A DNA stretch of 64,000 bases from Galerina marginata (GCA_023014335.1 JAECYW010000009.1:1178001-1242000); one strand, 5' to 3'; positions 1 to 13,314 are shown, counted from the first letter of the stretch. Numbers and translations: made by a program. The notes: generated by a model not told the origin, from the sequence alone.

Positions 1-807
1 AGAACAATTGCTTTGAAGTGAATGAACAAAGCAGAGCTGTAAACGGTTTAACCCTTGTCATATTTCATCTAAATAGCCTGGGCTTTATAATTTATTCGCC
101 TTAAAGAACGAATCTTCAGTGAAAAAGCGAGGACACTGTCTCCGCAGAACTCAAAAAAAACTGATTCCAGAACAAGTCCAATTTCAAGCTTTTTCAGCTC
201 ATCGAGGTTGCAAAGAACGAAATGCTTTCGATAACATCAATCGCGATGTGATCCTGCAGGCATGTCATGCTGTCAACACGTGGAATTCAAGTCGAAGTTA
301 ATTTCTGACTCAGCGAATGATTAATCGCAACAATGTCACATAGACTAGAATTCGTATCCTTGGAACAGAATACCCATCGAACCACTTAGGTAGAGATAAG
401 AGAAAGTTCTATGAATTCGCAAACGGCCTCGTTTGTAGGGCACGCGAGAGAGCGAGGGTCATTCCACAATTGGTCAGTTATAACTGGCGGTTTTCTGAAT
501 GGAAGCATGTCGCCTCCCCAAGGTTCCCTCGTTGCTATCTACACGTTCCTTCACACAGGAAAGGGTGATGGGTCTCCCAGAAAGCATATACCGAGGTACA
601 AGTAAGTCCGAGTCAGTGAATAGTCACTCCATTGGTCAGGAAAACGGAAAGTACATGTCGCAATAGTAGAAGGGAAAAAAAGGAAGTTCAAATAACAGAA
701 ATGAATTAAACATACTGTTCGTCAGTCACCACGTTCCAGGGGAGTATCGAAGTCCGAAGTCGGATGGCAAATGATAACATCCGCCATGACATGAGAGAGG
801 CAAATAC
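1..807. other. intergenic, no gene seen
   Basis: This stretch lies downstream of the Tof1/Swi1 gene. Only short open frames without recognisable motifs or consistent splice sites are present. The part next to position 807 is presumably the 3' untranslated and termination region of that gene. I see no tRNA boxes or repeats. Confidence 0.5.
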
Positions 808-3800
808 CTAGTCGTCGTCATCTGAAAGAATTAGCCGTTGACTACTGTGACTGTGCAATGCCGCTGAGGTTGACTCGGCCGCATCATTCGGACTCCGTGG
901 CGACGGCGACTTAAACCGGCTACCATGTTCAGAAGAGGTGGCAGGCGATGAGGGAGGAAGCTCTACATGCCGCGTCGGTCGAGGGTGTGGGCGCGGACGG
1001 GGACGAGGACGAGGAACGGCCTTCGGTTGCTCGCTCCCTGACCCACTGATGGCAGCTTGAATGAGAGATGTATCGTCAACCTCCACGTCACTGTCGCCGG
1101 ACTTGTCGAGATCTGCGTCGAGAAGATGCCCAGTATCACCTGATGTTTGGGACGACGCGCCACCCTTGCGTTTTTTGGTCTTCGATACCTGTTCCCCTGC
1201 TTTTCTTCGGCGCTTTTTGGTTCCAGTCGGTTTCATAGTCGGCGGTCGGTTAGAGCCCTCCAAGCCTGCAGCAAGATTGGCCTTTTCTCGTTGTAATTTT
1301 TCTTTCGCCAGGAATGCGTCCATGTCACCGTATTCCTCATCACTGTCTTCGATGAACTGAGCTGACTTATATTGTTCCTTTTCTTTTGTCTTCTTTTCCT
1401 TCCGCTTCTTTCTCCGGGGTTCGTCTCCGGAAAGCAAAGCGCCGTCCTCAGAGCCTGGCGATGGGGATCGCCGTCTCCGACGACGACGCTTCTTACTTAA
1501 GAACTCAGAAGCCCCTTTCCCTTGTAAGTCGAAAGGTGTTTCCAGGAATTGATTGATGACGTTGAGGGTCCTTTGAAGTTCAACCACTGCGATTGTAGAA
1601 GGAACGTACCACTCCAATTCATCGGCATCTGTTAAACGGAAATGAATTAGCATGATCTACAAATCTTGAAAAAACATACCTTGATCCAAAATATAAAACT
1701 TGGATAGTCGAAACAGCAGCTTCAGATTGGGGTTTTTGGTAGCAGCGTCGGCCTGTTCATCGCTAGTATACGGGATTACTGATTTGGGAGGAGCAAAATA
1801 AGTAAATGATAAGACAGGACGACAAATCCTTCTCACGGTAGTCTGTAATTTTGGCTAGTGCTTCCGCTGAAGGTTCCTTCAAGCGTAGTGTGGTAGAAGC
1901 TTCCTCATCAGGTTCGGGGGAATCGTCGCCCTCCTTCTTGTCTGTATCGTCAATAATGCGAGAGCGTTGGCCAATGACTATGGTCAGAACCTACGAAATC
2001 CAGCTATGTTAGAATATCCCAGAAGTTTGGGGGTGCTCAATATGGCGTACTTCTTTTGTCCAATTGATAAGCTCTTCTTGACTTGCTTCGAGGAGAGAAG
2101 CGATGGCGATTCCAAGCTGATCGCTCCAGGAATAGCCTTTCTTCACCTCCACATCTGGCGGGAATCGGTTATCCTCAACGACTCTTTTTTCTTTCTTTGA
2201 TTTTTCTTCTGGCTCCCAGCTGGAATACTGCTTCCAGTGCCCACGATTCTTCGGGAACAATGCCTACAAGATGAAATAGTGGTCTTATGATGTTTTTGAC
2301 GGATGGAAGACAGATCGTACCTCGATGGCCAAGAAAGGCTCTTTTTCCAATGCCTTGAAAAATTGGCGTAATATGAAATTGACTAGATTTATAAGGTCTC
2401 TGTACGGTTGGTCTCGTGGTAGTGCCTTCTGATCTGCAAGGATCGACTTGAAGAGGTCTAAAGTCGAGACCTACGTAAATGAAAAGTCACAATGAGCTTA
2501 AGACCACGTTAACGCCGCAGTCAAACAAGCGCGCATCACGGACCTTGAAAAACAGCCCTTCTGCTTTGGCTTTGACGGCTTGACGATGAAGTAAGCTGAC
2601 TACTCGTCGCATGTTTTCCGACGAGGAAAACTCGCGATATCGGGCTAAGTATGTCAAAAGCGTATGGGTTATTTCGGCTTGGGCAAATTTCTAATTTCAG
2701 GTTGAGCGGAGGAACTATAGACGGACGACAAGGACTTACACCCTCAAATGCGTCGAAAGTAAAGAGAGTCTCGTTGATGACCTCCTCTTCCTCGTCAACC
2801 TCGTCTTCGACATCAGGAATACCGTCTTCCTCAGAGACACCTTTTCCCAATTAGAATTTGTAAAATCGGAGCAAAAGATCAATCACCTTTGCGTTTTCGC
2901 CTTTTCTTAGTAACCTTTTGTCTCACATAAGTTTCGCTACCTTTTTCCTTACCCCATCTTTCCAGCATCCGCAGCAATGCGTACGCGAGGTAAACGCTCG
3001 AATCAAGGTAAGCCAACGATTGGGTTCCTGGCTTGTACGACCGAAGACTCTCTAAGGCGATATCGAGCACTTCCCCGTTGTAAACCAATTGCTCCTGTAG
3101 CACTTCCGCGGATTCTTTCAACGTGGGGTCAGTTATCTCCGAAGACGACATTTTGTCGATGAGGAGGAGTAGCTGAGTCAAACACTCTATGCCCGCTTGA
3201 AGTTCATTCCATAGTTTGGGCTAAATGATGATTGTCAGCTCAGAGAGACGACATGATAGAGATCATGGTTTGACAAGGTACCTTTTCCTCTACAGCTTCC
3301 CGCATGCGCTTTAAGACCCAGATGATCCACGGTCGCTCTGTGACCTCCGCAACGAGGCCAAAATTCCATTTATCTTCCTTAGATTCAGCTTTCGCCTGCT
3401 GTTCCTTGGCACGCATGGCGAGAAAAAACTCTAGGAACCACTTAGTCACGTAGAGCAGCCGTAGATTATCTTTCTCCGTTATCTTTGGCCGTTCCGATCT
3501 AATGTCTTTTAAGAGGCCCGAAAGGAAACCTAATGCTAGTCAGCATGGCAGTGTAACTAGAGTGGACAAGTATAACTTACGATTGTAACACGACCCAACG
3601 AATTCATCAGCTAAATTTTGAAGAATGACCCTGGCCTCCATGGAAAGATTATCCTGTATTCCCAGATCGTCTAATTTGGTGATCTTCTTGTTCTTCTGGC
3701 GTTTGGTCATATCCATAATGCTTCCCGCCTCGCCATGTATTCCTTGCTGGCGATGCAAGACGAACGCCCGCGATGACGAAGCTGTGGGTTGGGGATCAGC

Positions 3801-4844
3801 CGCATTACTGTCATCAGTTGGTGGAGGCCGCTTGTTGGGATTAAGCTTGACAGAAATGGTGGTTCCAAAACGTGAATGGCGAGAAGTAGCCTTTCGGGCT
3901 AGGTCACGACGCGTCCGATCCTCTAGCGCAAGAAGGCGTTGCAAATTTTCTGCCGGTTGCTGCAAATCGAAATTAATATGGTACGAAGAATGAAATTTTG
4001 TATATAACATTACCTTCGCCTGATCAGTGGCCAGAGAACTCGGTTTGACTCCTCGGAAAAGAAGGTAGAGTATCTCAAGAACGAGAGTGTTCCAACCATT
4101 GAAAAGAGGGTCGTTGTCAGAATTGGCCGCGATCGTAAGGAGTAAATCAAGAGTATTCGTTTCGGAGAGGGCCCTTATGAGCTTCGATTGTAGATTCGAG
4201 AATTCTGCTTGGTCAGAGCTGAGGTGTGAATTGGACGGTAAGTCCTTGATGAAAGCAAGATTTCTGATGAGATGGAGGACAACGTTTATGACCTGGCCAT
4301 CACGCTCCATCCTCTCCTTGATGCCCTTCGCCAAGGGAGGGAGAATGATCCCAAATAAAGCTTGAATAACGCCTGGTTTTAACAAAGCCAACTTGTAGTG
4401 AAGGTGACTTTGTAGGAGCCGCGTGTAGTCCGTCCCCTTGTCGAGCTCTTCGTCCAGCTCCTTTAACTCCTCAGCCATATCGATGGGCCAAGTCATGGCC
4501 GTCATCAAATCGACGCACGAAATAGCCCGTTTATCTTCAACCAAGCCTTTTCCAGCCGTTTCAAGGAGGATGGGAACTAGATCGTTCGGGAGCACGCGCA
4601 TCTCCCAGAACAAACGAGCGACAGTACGTTCGTCGTCTGTATCGTCTTTCCGCCAGAGTTTCTTCAGATCTTTCAGGCATCCATTGACTTCGTCGCCCAT
4701 GATGTAGACATCCCCTTCGCGGCCACCAAGAGCATCCACGACGCGTCCCACCACGGGTTCCAAAAGTGCGCGTCTATCCAAATAGTCTTCTTCTTCTCTC
4801 TCCCGGTCGGACTCGTCTGATATTTCGATGACTTCTGGCGGCAT
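808..4844 (-). CDS. TOF1: Tof1/Swi1-type replication fork protection protein (Timeless family)
   Basis: Fork-protection subunit that, with its Csm3/Swi3 partner, keeps helicase and polymerase coupled and supports the S-phase checkpoint in the nucleus (family knowledge). The first large exon, after an acidic start (MPPEVIEISDESDRE), carries the Timeless N-terminal helical region, with stretches such as LPNDLVPILLETAGKG, CVDLMTAMTWPID and VVLHLIRNLAFIKDLP. The middle is split by several short introns (around 2.5, 2.9, 3.2-3.5 and 4.0 kb). The last exon is low-complexity: basic tracts (KKRRRRRRRR), an acidic EDSDEEYGDMDAFL segment and a terminal SDDDD. I chose the start at 4844; an in-frame upstream Met at 4925 would add about 27 residues. 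The overall length fits the roughly 1,000-residue fungal family. Exact exon borders in the middle are inferred. Confidence 0.88.
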
Positions 4845-4925
4845 TCTGGAGGCTTGGGCCCTAAGGATCCGGTTTAGAGGGAAGACAGTCGCGAAGATGC
4901 CAACCAAATGTGGAGGGTTTGTCAC

Positions 4926-7686
4926 ACTAGATGATGCCGTGACTCAGCGTGGCTGTGACACTCAGAGTTCATCTTATCTTATCGTTCATCAAAAATAGAA
5001 TTATCGACGAGCGCTTTCGAAATTTCAAATAGGGATCTCTCGTAAGTCGGAATGTCTATTTCTGCGGTACCGTAACACCAAGAGAATTTATGTATTCAGT
5101 TAGCCTACGGCAACGGTGAATTATCCTGAGGGAAGGGACTGTCTGATTCCAGCTCCGGGCTGTCGTTTGATCCCCCATGGTCGTTCCCGAAACTGAAAGC
5201 CACCAAATACTCCGCAAAAACCGTGCACATATATAACCTCCATTCAGGCAAGAAATTCTATGTGATTTTGCAGAGTTCTGAATACCAATACAGAGGGGTG
5301 AAGATCACCGTCGTCCCTAAGGAGTTGTTGCCTTGAACATTCTGTTTTGCGCCACAGATGTCTCTCTCTGAAGCGGCAAAACCCCCGCAACTGAATCGTT
5401 GATTCGTTCGGTAACTTCGGTTATGATTCGGGCAGGGCATTCCGTTGGTTCATCACATTCCGGCTTGATAAGGCTGGGAAGGAGCAGCCGTTTGTCCAAA
5501 TACTTAGCAGATAACAGCAAATAGCTGTAGTTACGCGTAAAACTCCTAAAAGCACCTTTACTTCTTTTTTTAAAGTTTTAAAGTCACGAGGGGCCACTTG
5601 GCCGGCGGAAAAGGTGGAGGTTGGACAGCGATAAATCATCCGACGCCCGAGCCGCAGATATATGACGCACGCACGGTCCATTTCAATGTCAGCGCTTATG
5701 CTGTTGAAGAGGAAGTGGGTCTCCATTACCGAACATTCATTCCTGGCTGGAATTCTCTCAGTTAAAATGAATCTGGAAAGGCGGAATCAACAAGATGTCA
5801 GTACTATTTGTTCAATAATAACAAAGGAGGTCGTCTGACTGGAGTCAAACGTCGAGGTACTATTTTTATAGTCCACACCGAGTTCTAAGAGAAACGGTAG
5901 AGAATAACTTGGCGGATAATGTCCGATCGAGATGGATGCAACGCTAGAAATAAACGTGTTAATAGTGTGCTCAGCGCTGATGATCAATAAGCACCTGTAC
6001 CGGGGGGGAAACAGTCCAAATGGTGAACGATCGCTAGGGGATCTCCGCGCTGCAATGGAATTGTTACCGGCAGCCAAGGACCAGGACATTGTCGCCACAA
6101 GCCTTCAAAAAGATAAGTTGGATGTCGGGTCGGACCGTAAACATTGGACAAAGAGGGGCTGACAGCGAAGCCGAGTAAGAAATTTTTTCTAGGAGCAAAA
6201 CACCAACGTTCCTGAGGAAGACACTGGCGGTTGAGTTACAGCCAGGCAGCAAGGCAATGGAGAAAAGAAGGTTTGGTTTGCCGTTGATCGTGCTTGAGCG
6301 GGGTTCTTCGGTCTCGAATCTGAGGAACCAGAAAATGTCAAAGGAAAATTGAATAAACATGGACCTGGATCATGCCATAAAATTAACGCATCGGCTAGAA
6401 AAAGTTAAGTAGACGTCATGTTTAAAGAGTAACCTTGCCACTTTATGCCAGGAGACTCCACTCGCTTTGGTAAAAAATACGAGAACATATCTTTTGATGT
6501 TTGATGGCTAACCAACTCGTCTTGGTTGTTTTTGGCGAAAGAGGTCCGATCACGTCGACACCTGCATGGACATTCAAGATAGTTGGCCATTCCAGCCTCA
6601 GGAATCCGAGGAGATTACATCGTCAAGGTCAAGCACGGCGTGGTGTGATATGACCGCTAACAAGGGTAAAGAAGAGAAGAGCAGAGACTGTCCCCCATGC
6701 ACATATATTATGTCTGCAATTGGAATACGGGCGATAAGCTGGACATCGTGCCGAAGGAAATAGACACATTGGAGAGCCCGCGAATGTAGATGCTGCGGTA
6801 CCGCGATAGGTACCCGTGTCCAAGTATGTGGCTCTTGATAATCCCATGGCTTGAAATGGCCGTCTCCTGCGATGACGAAAAAATCTGGATCACCGGCAGA
6901 AGCACTACGCCGAGTGAAGCACAGCATCAATCGACCACAAAGTCGCTTGGATAATTGTTCACAAATTCCAGGCCATTTATGTCCATGTCACCGCAGGTTT
7001 GGAGAAAGAAAATCCGTTGACTTTTCTGTCTGACGCCGGTGGTATTAGGAATGAAACCTATTTCCTGCCTCTGTGAGAGTCCGTCGGACAATGCGCGGCA
7101 GGGTGGCCGGACAAGTGTCGAAAGAGGGTCGAAAGAATATGCTGACGGACCAAGACGAGGAAGTTCTCTCAATCTGCCCTCCTTTCCTTGACGTTGAGTC
7201 AGTCCATGTGTGATCTGTGTGAGTAACAATTCTTTCACCTTATTGGGTTGGTTCAGAGCTCATATTATCCACTAGCCATCGATAGGGGCTGGAGGAGCCC
7301 CCAACGCAGATGGCATCCTGCCCTTATTCTTAGGCTGACCCTAGACTCCCGTCGAACCTCGAGTCCAAGATAGCAAGAGTGATCCAGCGAATAAGATGGT
7401 CCAGAGCCAACAGACCATCCATCACAAGTCCAGACTTCTAGCCCATGCTACGTTCCCAGCTATTCAGCCCATGATGCACAATAGTCCAAGCAGGCCACGG
7501 TCGACGCTCAGCAGAGATCAAGCGCAAGAGATCGGAGGCTCAAAATGAGGGAATTGGTTTGAGAGAACCGTGCGTGGGAAACGGATCCGGCACCGCGACA
7601 GGAAAATCGAACTCTCTGAAATCTTATATAGACATTGGCTCATCTATCTTGATACCCACTTCAATGACTCCCCAGAACCACCACCA
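4926..7686. other. gene-poor 2.7 kb interval
   Basis: Only short open frames are seen on both strands. On the minus strand between about 7.24 and 5.26 kb they succeed each other in shifting frames (7238-6927, 6930-6598, 6360-6064, 6098-5787, 5726-5421). That could be a decayed gene, but no residue pattern is recognisable and I could not build a spliced model. The right end presumably contains the promoter of the SANT-domain gene. Nothing else is supported. Confidence 0.4.
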
Positions 7687-9120
7687 ATGGATGATCATCG
7701 CGCCCAGACGTTCGTATCTGTGTCTTTTTCCTGGAACTCAGCGCTAGTATACTTATTTTTCATGATTGACAATAGATTGCAGGCGCTCGAAACTTTCATA
7801 CAAACTCAGAAAAATTTGCTTGCTCGTCAACGGTTAGACTTGGACCGGCTGCATCGACTGAGGGTTGATTTTGTTCAACGGCCCTCACAGATTCTCACGA
7901 AATTGGGCCAGGAAGTATGTTATGTTCGATTTATTGGTCTTCTGGCATTTTCTAACTCGTGTGCTTCAGCTTAATGATAACGCCTTCAAGCTTAGCGAGC
8001 AGGCTGACTGCCGCCTTGAGCTACCCAATGACATCGATTGGTCTGTCTTTGCGAAATCAGGTACGACCATACAGGCCACCAGCTCTCTTCGGTCTAACCT
8101 TTCTTCTTTGCAGACATTGGCCCCTTGCAAGCATTTTCCCAGAGGAATAAATTCGAAATCAGTCAGCGAAGCCGACCATCCCTGGTCCAACGTTCTGAAC
8201 TCTCCGAGCTCCAGAAATTCGTCAAGCAAGCCAAACGCACAATCCTCGACCCTATTCTATCTCGCTTTGCGGACATGTCCTCGCCTGAACCAGAAAGTGA
8301 AGACGAAATTGACCCTGTTGAACTCAAAAGACAACAGGAACAGCAAAAAATCCGGGAGCTGAAGAAGCGTCAAATTAGGAGCTGCGGACTCAGCCTACCA
8401 TTATCGAGCATCTCAGGTTCAATAGGCGTGTTCATCCGTCCGGACGTGGAAGATGAGGCTATGAATGTCGACATCACCATCGACGATGACGACGACATTG
8501 CGAATAATGAATCATCCATGCCCGCAGTCAACGTTGACAGCGATACGCCTTCAACCTCTCAAGCAACCTCATTGGTCGATCGTTCTCCTTCGGCTGCGCC
8601 TCGAGTCAAGGCCACAGTATCTGGTTCTGGGTCCAGGGTTCGCCGCCCGTCCAAGAAGGCTATCTCACAGTTTGTTGATGACGAGAGCGTAGCTACCTTG
8701 ACACCCCTGTCCGCCAGCCCGCGGCCTCGCAAAAAAGTCAAATTAAAATTGCCCAGCAAACCCGTTCTCAGCGACGACGACGACTCACTACCCGAAGAAA
8801 CCGAGGAGCCCAAAGCGAAGAAGAGGCGAGCCGAAAAACCCAAGCCAGAAACCTATAAACAAGCTTGGTCGGAATCGGAACAGAATCTGCTTGAACAGCT
8901 GTTGGAGGAAATCCCTGATGGAGAAAAGAATCGGTACGCCTTGTCGGCTTCACCGGTCAATGCCAGCTAACGCTGTACATGTTTTTCGTTTTACAGATGG
9001 CAGCAAATTTCGAAAGCCATGGGAGGAAGGCGAACCCCTCGCCAGGTGGCGAGTCGAGTCCAAAAATATTTTGAGAAGCTGAAGAGGTTTGGTATTGGTG
9101 TGGACGGCGGAGCAGGTTGA
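7687..9120 (+). CDS. SANT/Myb-domain protein with ZZZ3-like C-terminus
   Basis: Putative chromatin or DNA-binding protein. The last two exons, joined by an intron at 8934-8996, encode a SANT/Myb repeat: [20 protein letters not shown], then [20 protein letters not shown] and [14 protein letters not shown]. The '[16 protein letters not shown]' signature is the one I associate with ZZZ3-type SANT domains (ATAC-related in animals). The N-terminal exons encode a helical region ([20 protein letters not shown]). Acidic and Ser-rich tracts follow, with a basic motif [10 protein letters not shown]. Introns are visible near 7915-7971 and 8061-8113. Two in-frame starts are possible: 7687 (MDDHRAQ) or 7762 (MIDNRLQ). 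The later one removes an unlikely hydrophobic lead. No ZZ zinc finger follows before the stop. The function is inferred from the SANT domain only. Confidence 0.75.
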
Positions 9121-9523
9121 CTATACTTATATATCAATGCTCATTTTTCTCTTCTTTTTTTCTTGCAAACAAGGCTTTGTTTCTATATTTCCCAACCTCC
9201 TTGGGCATCCCTCTTGCCTCCAGCGCTGTCGAATGAGTACCCATGAAATATGTGAACCCTAACCTCAGCGTTAGGCCTCGATCATGGGTTTAGCGTCACA
9301 TGGGCAGAGATCATTCTTGCGATCATGCTTAGCCCGGCTTTCTTGCACTTGTAACAAAACTCCCAGAGACCAACCGACGCTTTCCAGACTGCCACATCAT
9401 CACAAAAAGAACAAGCAAAAGTTCTCCCCTCGCAGTTTGCTGTCTTAAACACGTCAGAACCACCAGAGACGACCCAGATACCAACTACAACTTTCTTAGA
9501 TCAGTACAGCGTACGACCTCAGG

Positions 9524-10559
9524 ATGTCAGGCCAATTCGACCCAAACAATGCTCAGAATCTCATGGAGGTGCGTGGCATGATGATCGTATAGATTGGGTA
9601 GATTGGGGGCTGATTCGTGCCCGCAGATTGAAAAACAGTACGTTTAGATTACCTGCATCCATGACACCCGGGTCCCTGTGTCGTCACCGAAGTGACCCAT
9701 TCTAAAGACACTACTTCTGCTCAGGTTCGCAGTGAAAGCTGTTGAACAAGCTCAGGTGCGCCAATTTTCGGTTTATTTTCACCGCCATCAACCGAATACC
9801 TTTCTTCTGTTAGACATACTGGAACCTCCTCGAGAAAGTAGATCCTAAGGATTTGAAGCTCACAAAGTTAGTATCCCTTCCGTCCATCGCTCGGACCGCT
9901 GACCTCGTTACCATTGTAAAGGATCGACGATGAGATTTTCGAGCACACTATGAAGTTGTTCCCTGAGCTCAACGAGCCGCCCTACGACAAGCTCGTCAAA
10001 ATAGACGAGGACTGGATGAAGAGCGCCGACGGGAAGAAGCGTTGGCGCGAGTTTAGCGAGAGGTTCACCGTGGATGCCCCTTTTTCATTTGCTTTACGGT
10101 GTGCTAATGTCTTCTGTAGCTACAAGGAGAAAGTCATGGAGTACAACTTCGGTTCGCTGATCCGAACAGATGCGAGGGACGAGTATGGGGAGGCTAACAC
10201 GATATTTGGTGGGTTGTTTCTGTTACCTTTCATTCCTTGCTGGTATATTAACCTTGACCTTTTCTTTTTCCAGTTACACGGATACAGGTACACGTCTTAT
10301 TGTTCTTTTTCGGGTCCTCTGTATGCTAAATATTTTTTCCGCGGGGTCTTAGTTTTACGCTTTCGAAGTGTGTATCTTAGTTCATTAATGTCCGATATCA
10401 GCGTCTCCTAACGTTTGCCTTCAAACCTAGATTGCCCGGAACAAGCTTGGTCTGAACGAAAAGGCACACCAGATCGCCATCGAAGAGGCCGTGAAAGAAA
10501 AGGCCAAGAAGGAGAAAGAGGCGAAGGCTGCTGCCAAAAAGAAGTCCTCCAAGTCATAG
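9524..10559 (+). CDS. PBDC1: PBDC1 / YPL225W-family protein
   Basis: Small conserved eukaryotic protein. The family name 'polysaccharide biosynthesis domain' is historical and the biochemical role is not settled by sequence. Seven or so very short exons join into about 150 residues: MSGQFDPNNAQNLMEIEKQ, FAVKAVEQAQTYWNLLEKVD, KLTKIDDEIFEHTMKLFPEL, WREFSERYKEKVMEYNFGSL, IRTDARDEYGEANTIFVTRI, then QFYAFEIARNKLGLNE. The KLTKIDDEI, FNFG-like and RIQFYAFEIARN blocks are diagnostic of the family. The C-terminus is a Lys/Ala-rich tail (VKEKAKKEKEAKAAAKKKSS). Introns with clear GT-AG ends lie for example between about 9570 and 9627, between 9640 and 9725, and within 10070-10120 and 10210-10275. Exact small-exon borders are hand-derived. 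Confidence 0.85.
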
Positions 10560-11172
10560 TAGCGAAAGAAACGGCCTGCGTGTATGTACAAAGATTGTGA
10601 GTGGGCTTTGGTCGTTGGATTCCTCCTTTTTTTGGGATGGTACTAATACGTTAACGTCAACAGAAACTTTACTAAGAAACAGAATCGAATACCCTATTCT
10701 ATCGCGGAGTTTGCCTTCCAATGAGAGGCCTTGGTTAATTAACGGTCCAGGAATACGACACCTTCAAGAGTCAAAAAGATTTAATTTCAAGCATTCAAAC
10801 TTAAAATATCGACACGTTCATTCGAGTATCCAATTCATTATTATGTATTAACAACGCTGAACGCATAGCGTAGACAAGAACAGCGTGGGAGGTAACGCGA
10901 CGGTATGTATGCAAAATGTATTGATATGTGCCAGTGATAAATGAGTGATTGTGGCGCGTTCTATGGAGAACAAAGACTAGCAAGAAAAAGCGGGATAATA
11001 ACATCGCGGAAATGGAAAACAAGATTAGGAAGAAATCGTGACGTAGGTCGGAACACATTTTATCGCAGCCACTCTCACCCCGCCGTTCGTGGTATCAAAA
11101 CAGGAATTGGGGTATCTGGTCGTTGTCGTTATCGCCGTCAGCGACGACGCTGGTATCTGCTCGTAGACGTTC
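10560..11172. other. intergenic between convergent genes
   Basis: This is the 3' region shared by the PBDC1 gene (+) and the membrane-protein gene (-). Only short non-conserved open frames are seen. It is AT-rich around 10640-10860, consistent with untranslated regions and terminators. Confidence 0.45.
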
Positions 11173-12334
11173 TCATGGTGCTCCATAGTCCATCTCCAGT
11201 TCGCGCTTGCCTATTTGCGAGACATTGACGGAAAGTCCGGCGCCAGAGGTCGAGGAGGACTTGTAAATGACGATGGCGGCGGCCAATGCTGGACGGAAGA
11301 AACAATTGGGTTCGGTCAGTAATTTTCAAAAACCCATGTGGCCGTCACCGTCATGACGTGCGAAGCTCGAAGAAGTCAAATGGCGTATGGCACGCGAGAC
11401 TCCAACTCTATCACGAGTCTGGACAAAGCGACTCGAAGAAGAAGGCAAGAAGAAAGAAACGTTGACGCTGATGTCGCATCTCTGTCAATTTCTCCTTCCA
11501 CGCTTTTAAGGGGTGTGGGAGGTACGAATGTGAATGAAAGCTGTACTGCGACGGTACTCACAGAAGAAGCTCGTGCAGAAAGCGAGGGCGCTGGAGAAGC
11601 TGGCCGCTGCGCACCAGAGGGTTTTGGCACCGCACTCCCATGGCATCTGCGTGGCGAGCATGATCCCGACGGCTTCCGAGTTGCAATGCCAGGTCGTCGT
11701 GTAGATGATAGGTGATGGCGGCAGAAGCGGTGACGGGATTAATATTCGACAGAGTGTCGAGAAGGATCAGAAAGGTGGGGAAGGCAACGTCAAGCGGAAA
11801 TCAGACTCTATGACCACGAAAATATTATTGGCAAAGGGACTGACCTAGCCAAACGATGGCGAATACGGTGAACGACGCAAAATGGGCATAGGAACGGCAG
11901 AGGAAGTGGCTTGATTCTGGTTTGCGGTTGAATCTGAACCTGTTGGACGTCGAAAAAGTCAGAGGCAAGGAAAGATGGGCCACAAATGACAGTGCCATGA
12001 ATTTCGCAACGTACAGAATCGTAATCCATATCCATGTAACGACCGACAAGCCTCCAGCAAGTTTCCCGAAGATGTCTACGAAGAAAGACAGTCAGTACAC
12101 AGTAAATTTCATCACGACACCTTTCCTCCGGGCGTCGCTGGCTCGAATTACTGCTCACAAAGGTAGGGTGATCTCCCATTCACGAAACCCGCCAAAACCC
12201 CAAACACGCTCTGCAGAACAGCAGTGAAAAGTGCAAGGCCTGTGTGCGTTCAAGAAATATCAACCATGGTCAGGTTTTTGCAAATGGCTATTATTAGCCA
12301 ACTCACTATAGAAAGGGGTGCGGTTCACGGCCAT
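11173..12334 (-). CDS. small four-helix membrane protein, copy 1 (MARVEL-like topology)
   Basis: Function unknown. Spliced by hand on the minus strand, exon 1 gives MAVNRTPFY. Exon 2 is a hydrophobic segment (LALFTAVLQSVFGVLAGFVN) ending SPYLY, and exon 3 continues IFGKLAGGLSVVTWIWITIL. A later exon carries VGIMLATQMPWECGAKTL followed by a hydrophobic stretch (AAASFSSALAFCTSFF). The last exon encodes PALAAAIVIYKSSSTSG and ends KRELEMDYGAP. This predicts about four membrane segments with a short polar tail. The exon 2/3 junction at Y-L-Y|IFGKLA and the core 'SV-TWIW---LY' are shared with the genes at 20.8 and 23.0 kb, so the three are paralogs. The middle exon around 11.7-11.8 kb (FPTFLILLDTLSNINPVTA) is plausible but its borders are not certain. 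I recognise no catalytic motif. Confidence 0.65.
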
Positions 12335-13314
12335 TGGTGGCAACGTCGATAATATTTGATGAAGAAGGACGGAAAAAAAACCCGAGACGGATAACGACGA
12401 CGAAAAGACCAAGGCGGGACGGTGAGGAGGGGTGAAGGGAGGAGAGAAAGAGTGACGGGATGAAAAAAGGGTTCAAAGAAGCCCAGGCGGATTTTGAAGG
12501 CGCCTCGTCCCTTTACGTTGCGAAGACGACTATTCTCTTAGCCGAGGATCTATTAACTTTTGCATTTCAGCATGGTTGTGATCATGATATTTGGGGCGAC
12601 TATGGACTATGAGAATCACGCCGCACGCCTGTCGACTTCGGATATTGGTTCTTGTCTGTGGTCTGGAGCTGCTTTCGACGTCGACCACCCCTTCCAGGTC
12701 CCTCTCATTGAAAGATGTGAAAGTAATTTCGACATTGACCTCTGTCCGTGCCTTTGCCCACTGCCGCACGTAACCCGTCGAATTATGTACACCTCCATCA
12801 CTTCACAAGGTCCGGCGACTAAACGTCGAAATAGATTGATCGTCCACTGTAAGCGATACGGGTTTACACGAGGGCAATAAAACTGAACATATAAGTACTC
12901 ATATTAGGAGACGTCTGCCAATCCATGGACATCCAACAAAGAATAAGAAAGTTTCTTGTTTTGAATCCGTTGTTGCAGGATAGAGCTGCAGAACGCCAGC
13001 TGAATTAGGGAGTGTGATCGATCGTGATTCTTCCCCCGTCGATCATCTCGGTCAATTTCCAATTTTATCGTCTTATTCCGTCATCGTAAACGCCATTGCC
13101 GTAGTTTGGGACCACACAACGTCAACGCCTGGGATATAAGTATCTTGAGGATGTGGTCGAGTGTCGTGGCCTGGTTGCGGCTTAGCGATTAGGACTCAAT
13201 GTTATGCAAAGCCTCAGTTCATGAGATTGAATCTGAGGACTACGAACCTGATAGAAAGGTCTGTCAAAAGCTTTCATAACTTCATAAACGAGAGGCTTAC
13301 AACTCATACTGTAT
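12335..13314. other. intergenic, promoter of the membrane gene and 3' region of F-box-like gene A
   Basis: There is no supportable gene. The segment near 12400-12480 is purine-rich. The part from about 13215 to 13314 resembles the 3' flank of F-box-like gene B (16445-16543). The duplicated unit therefore extends past the stop codon. Confidence 0.5.
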
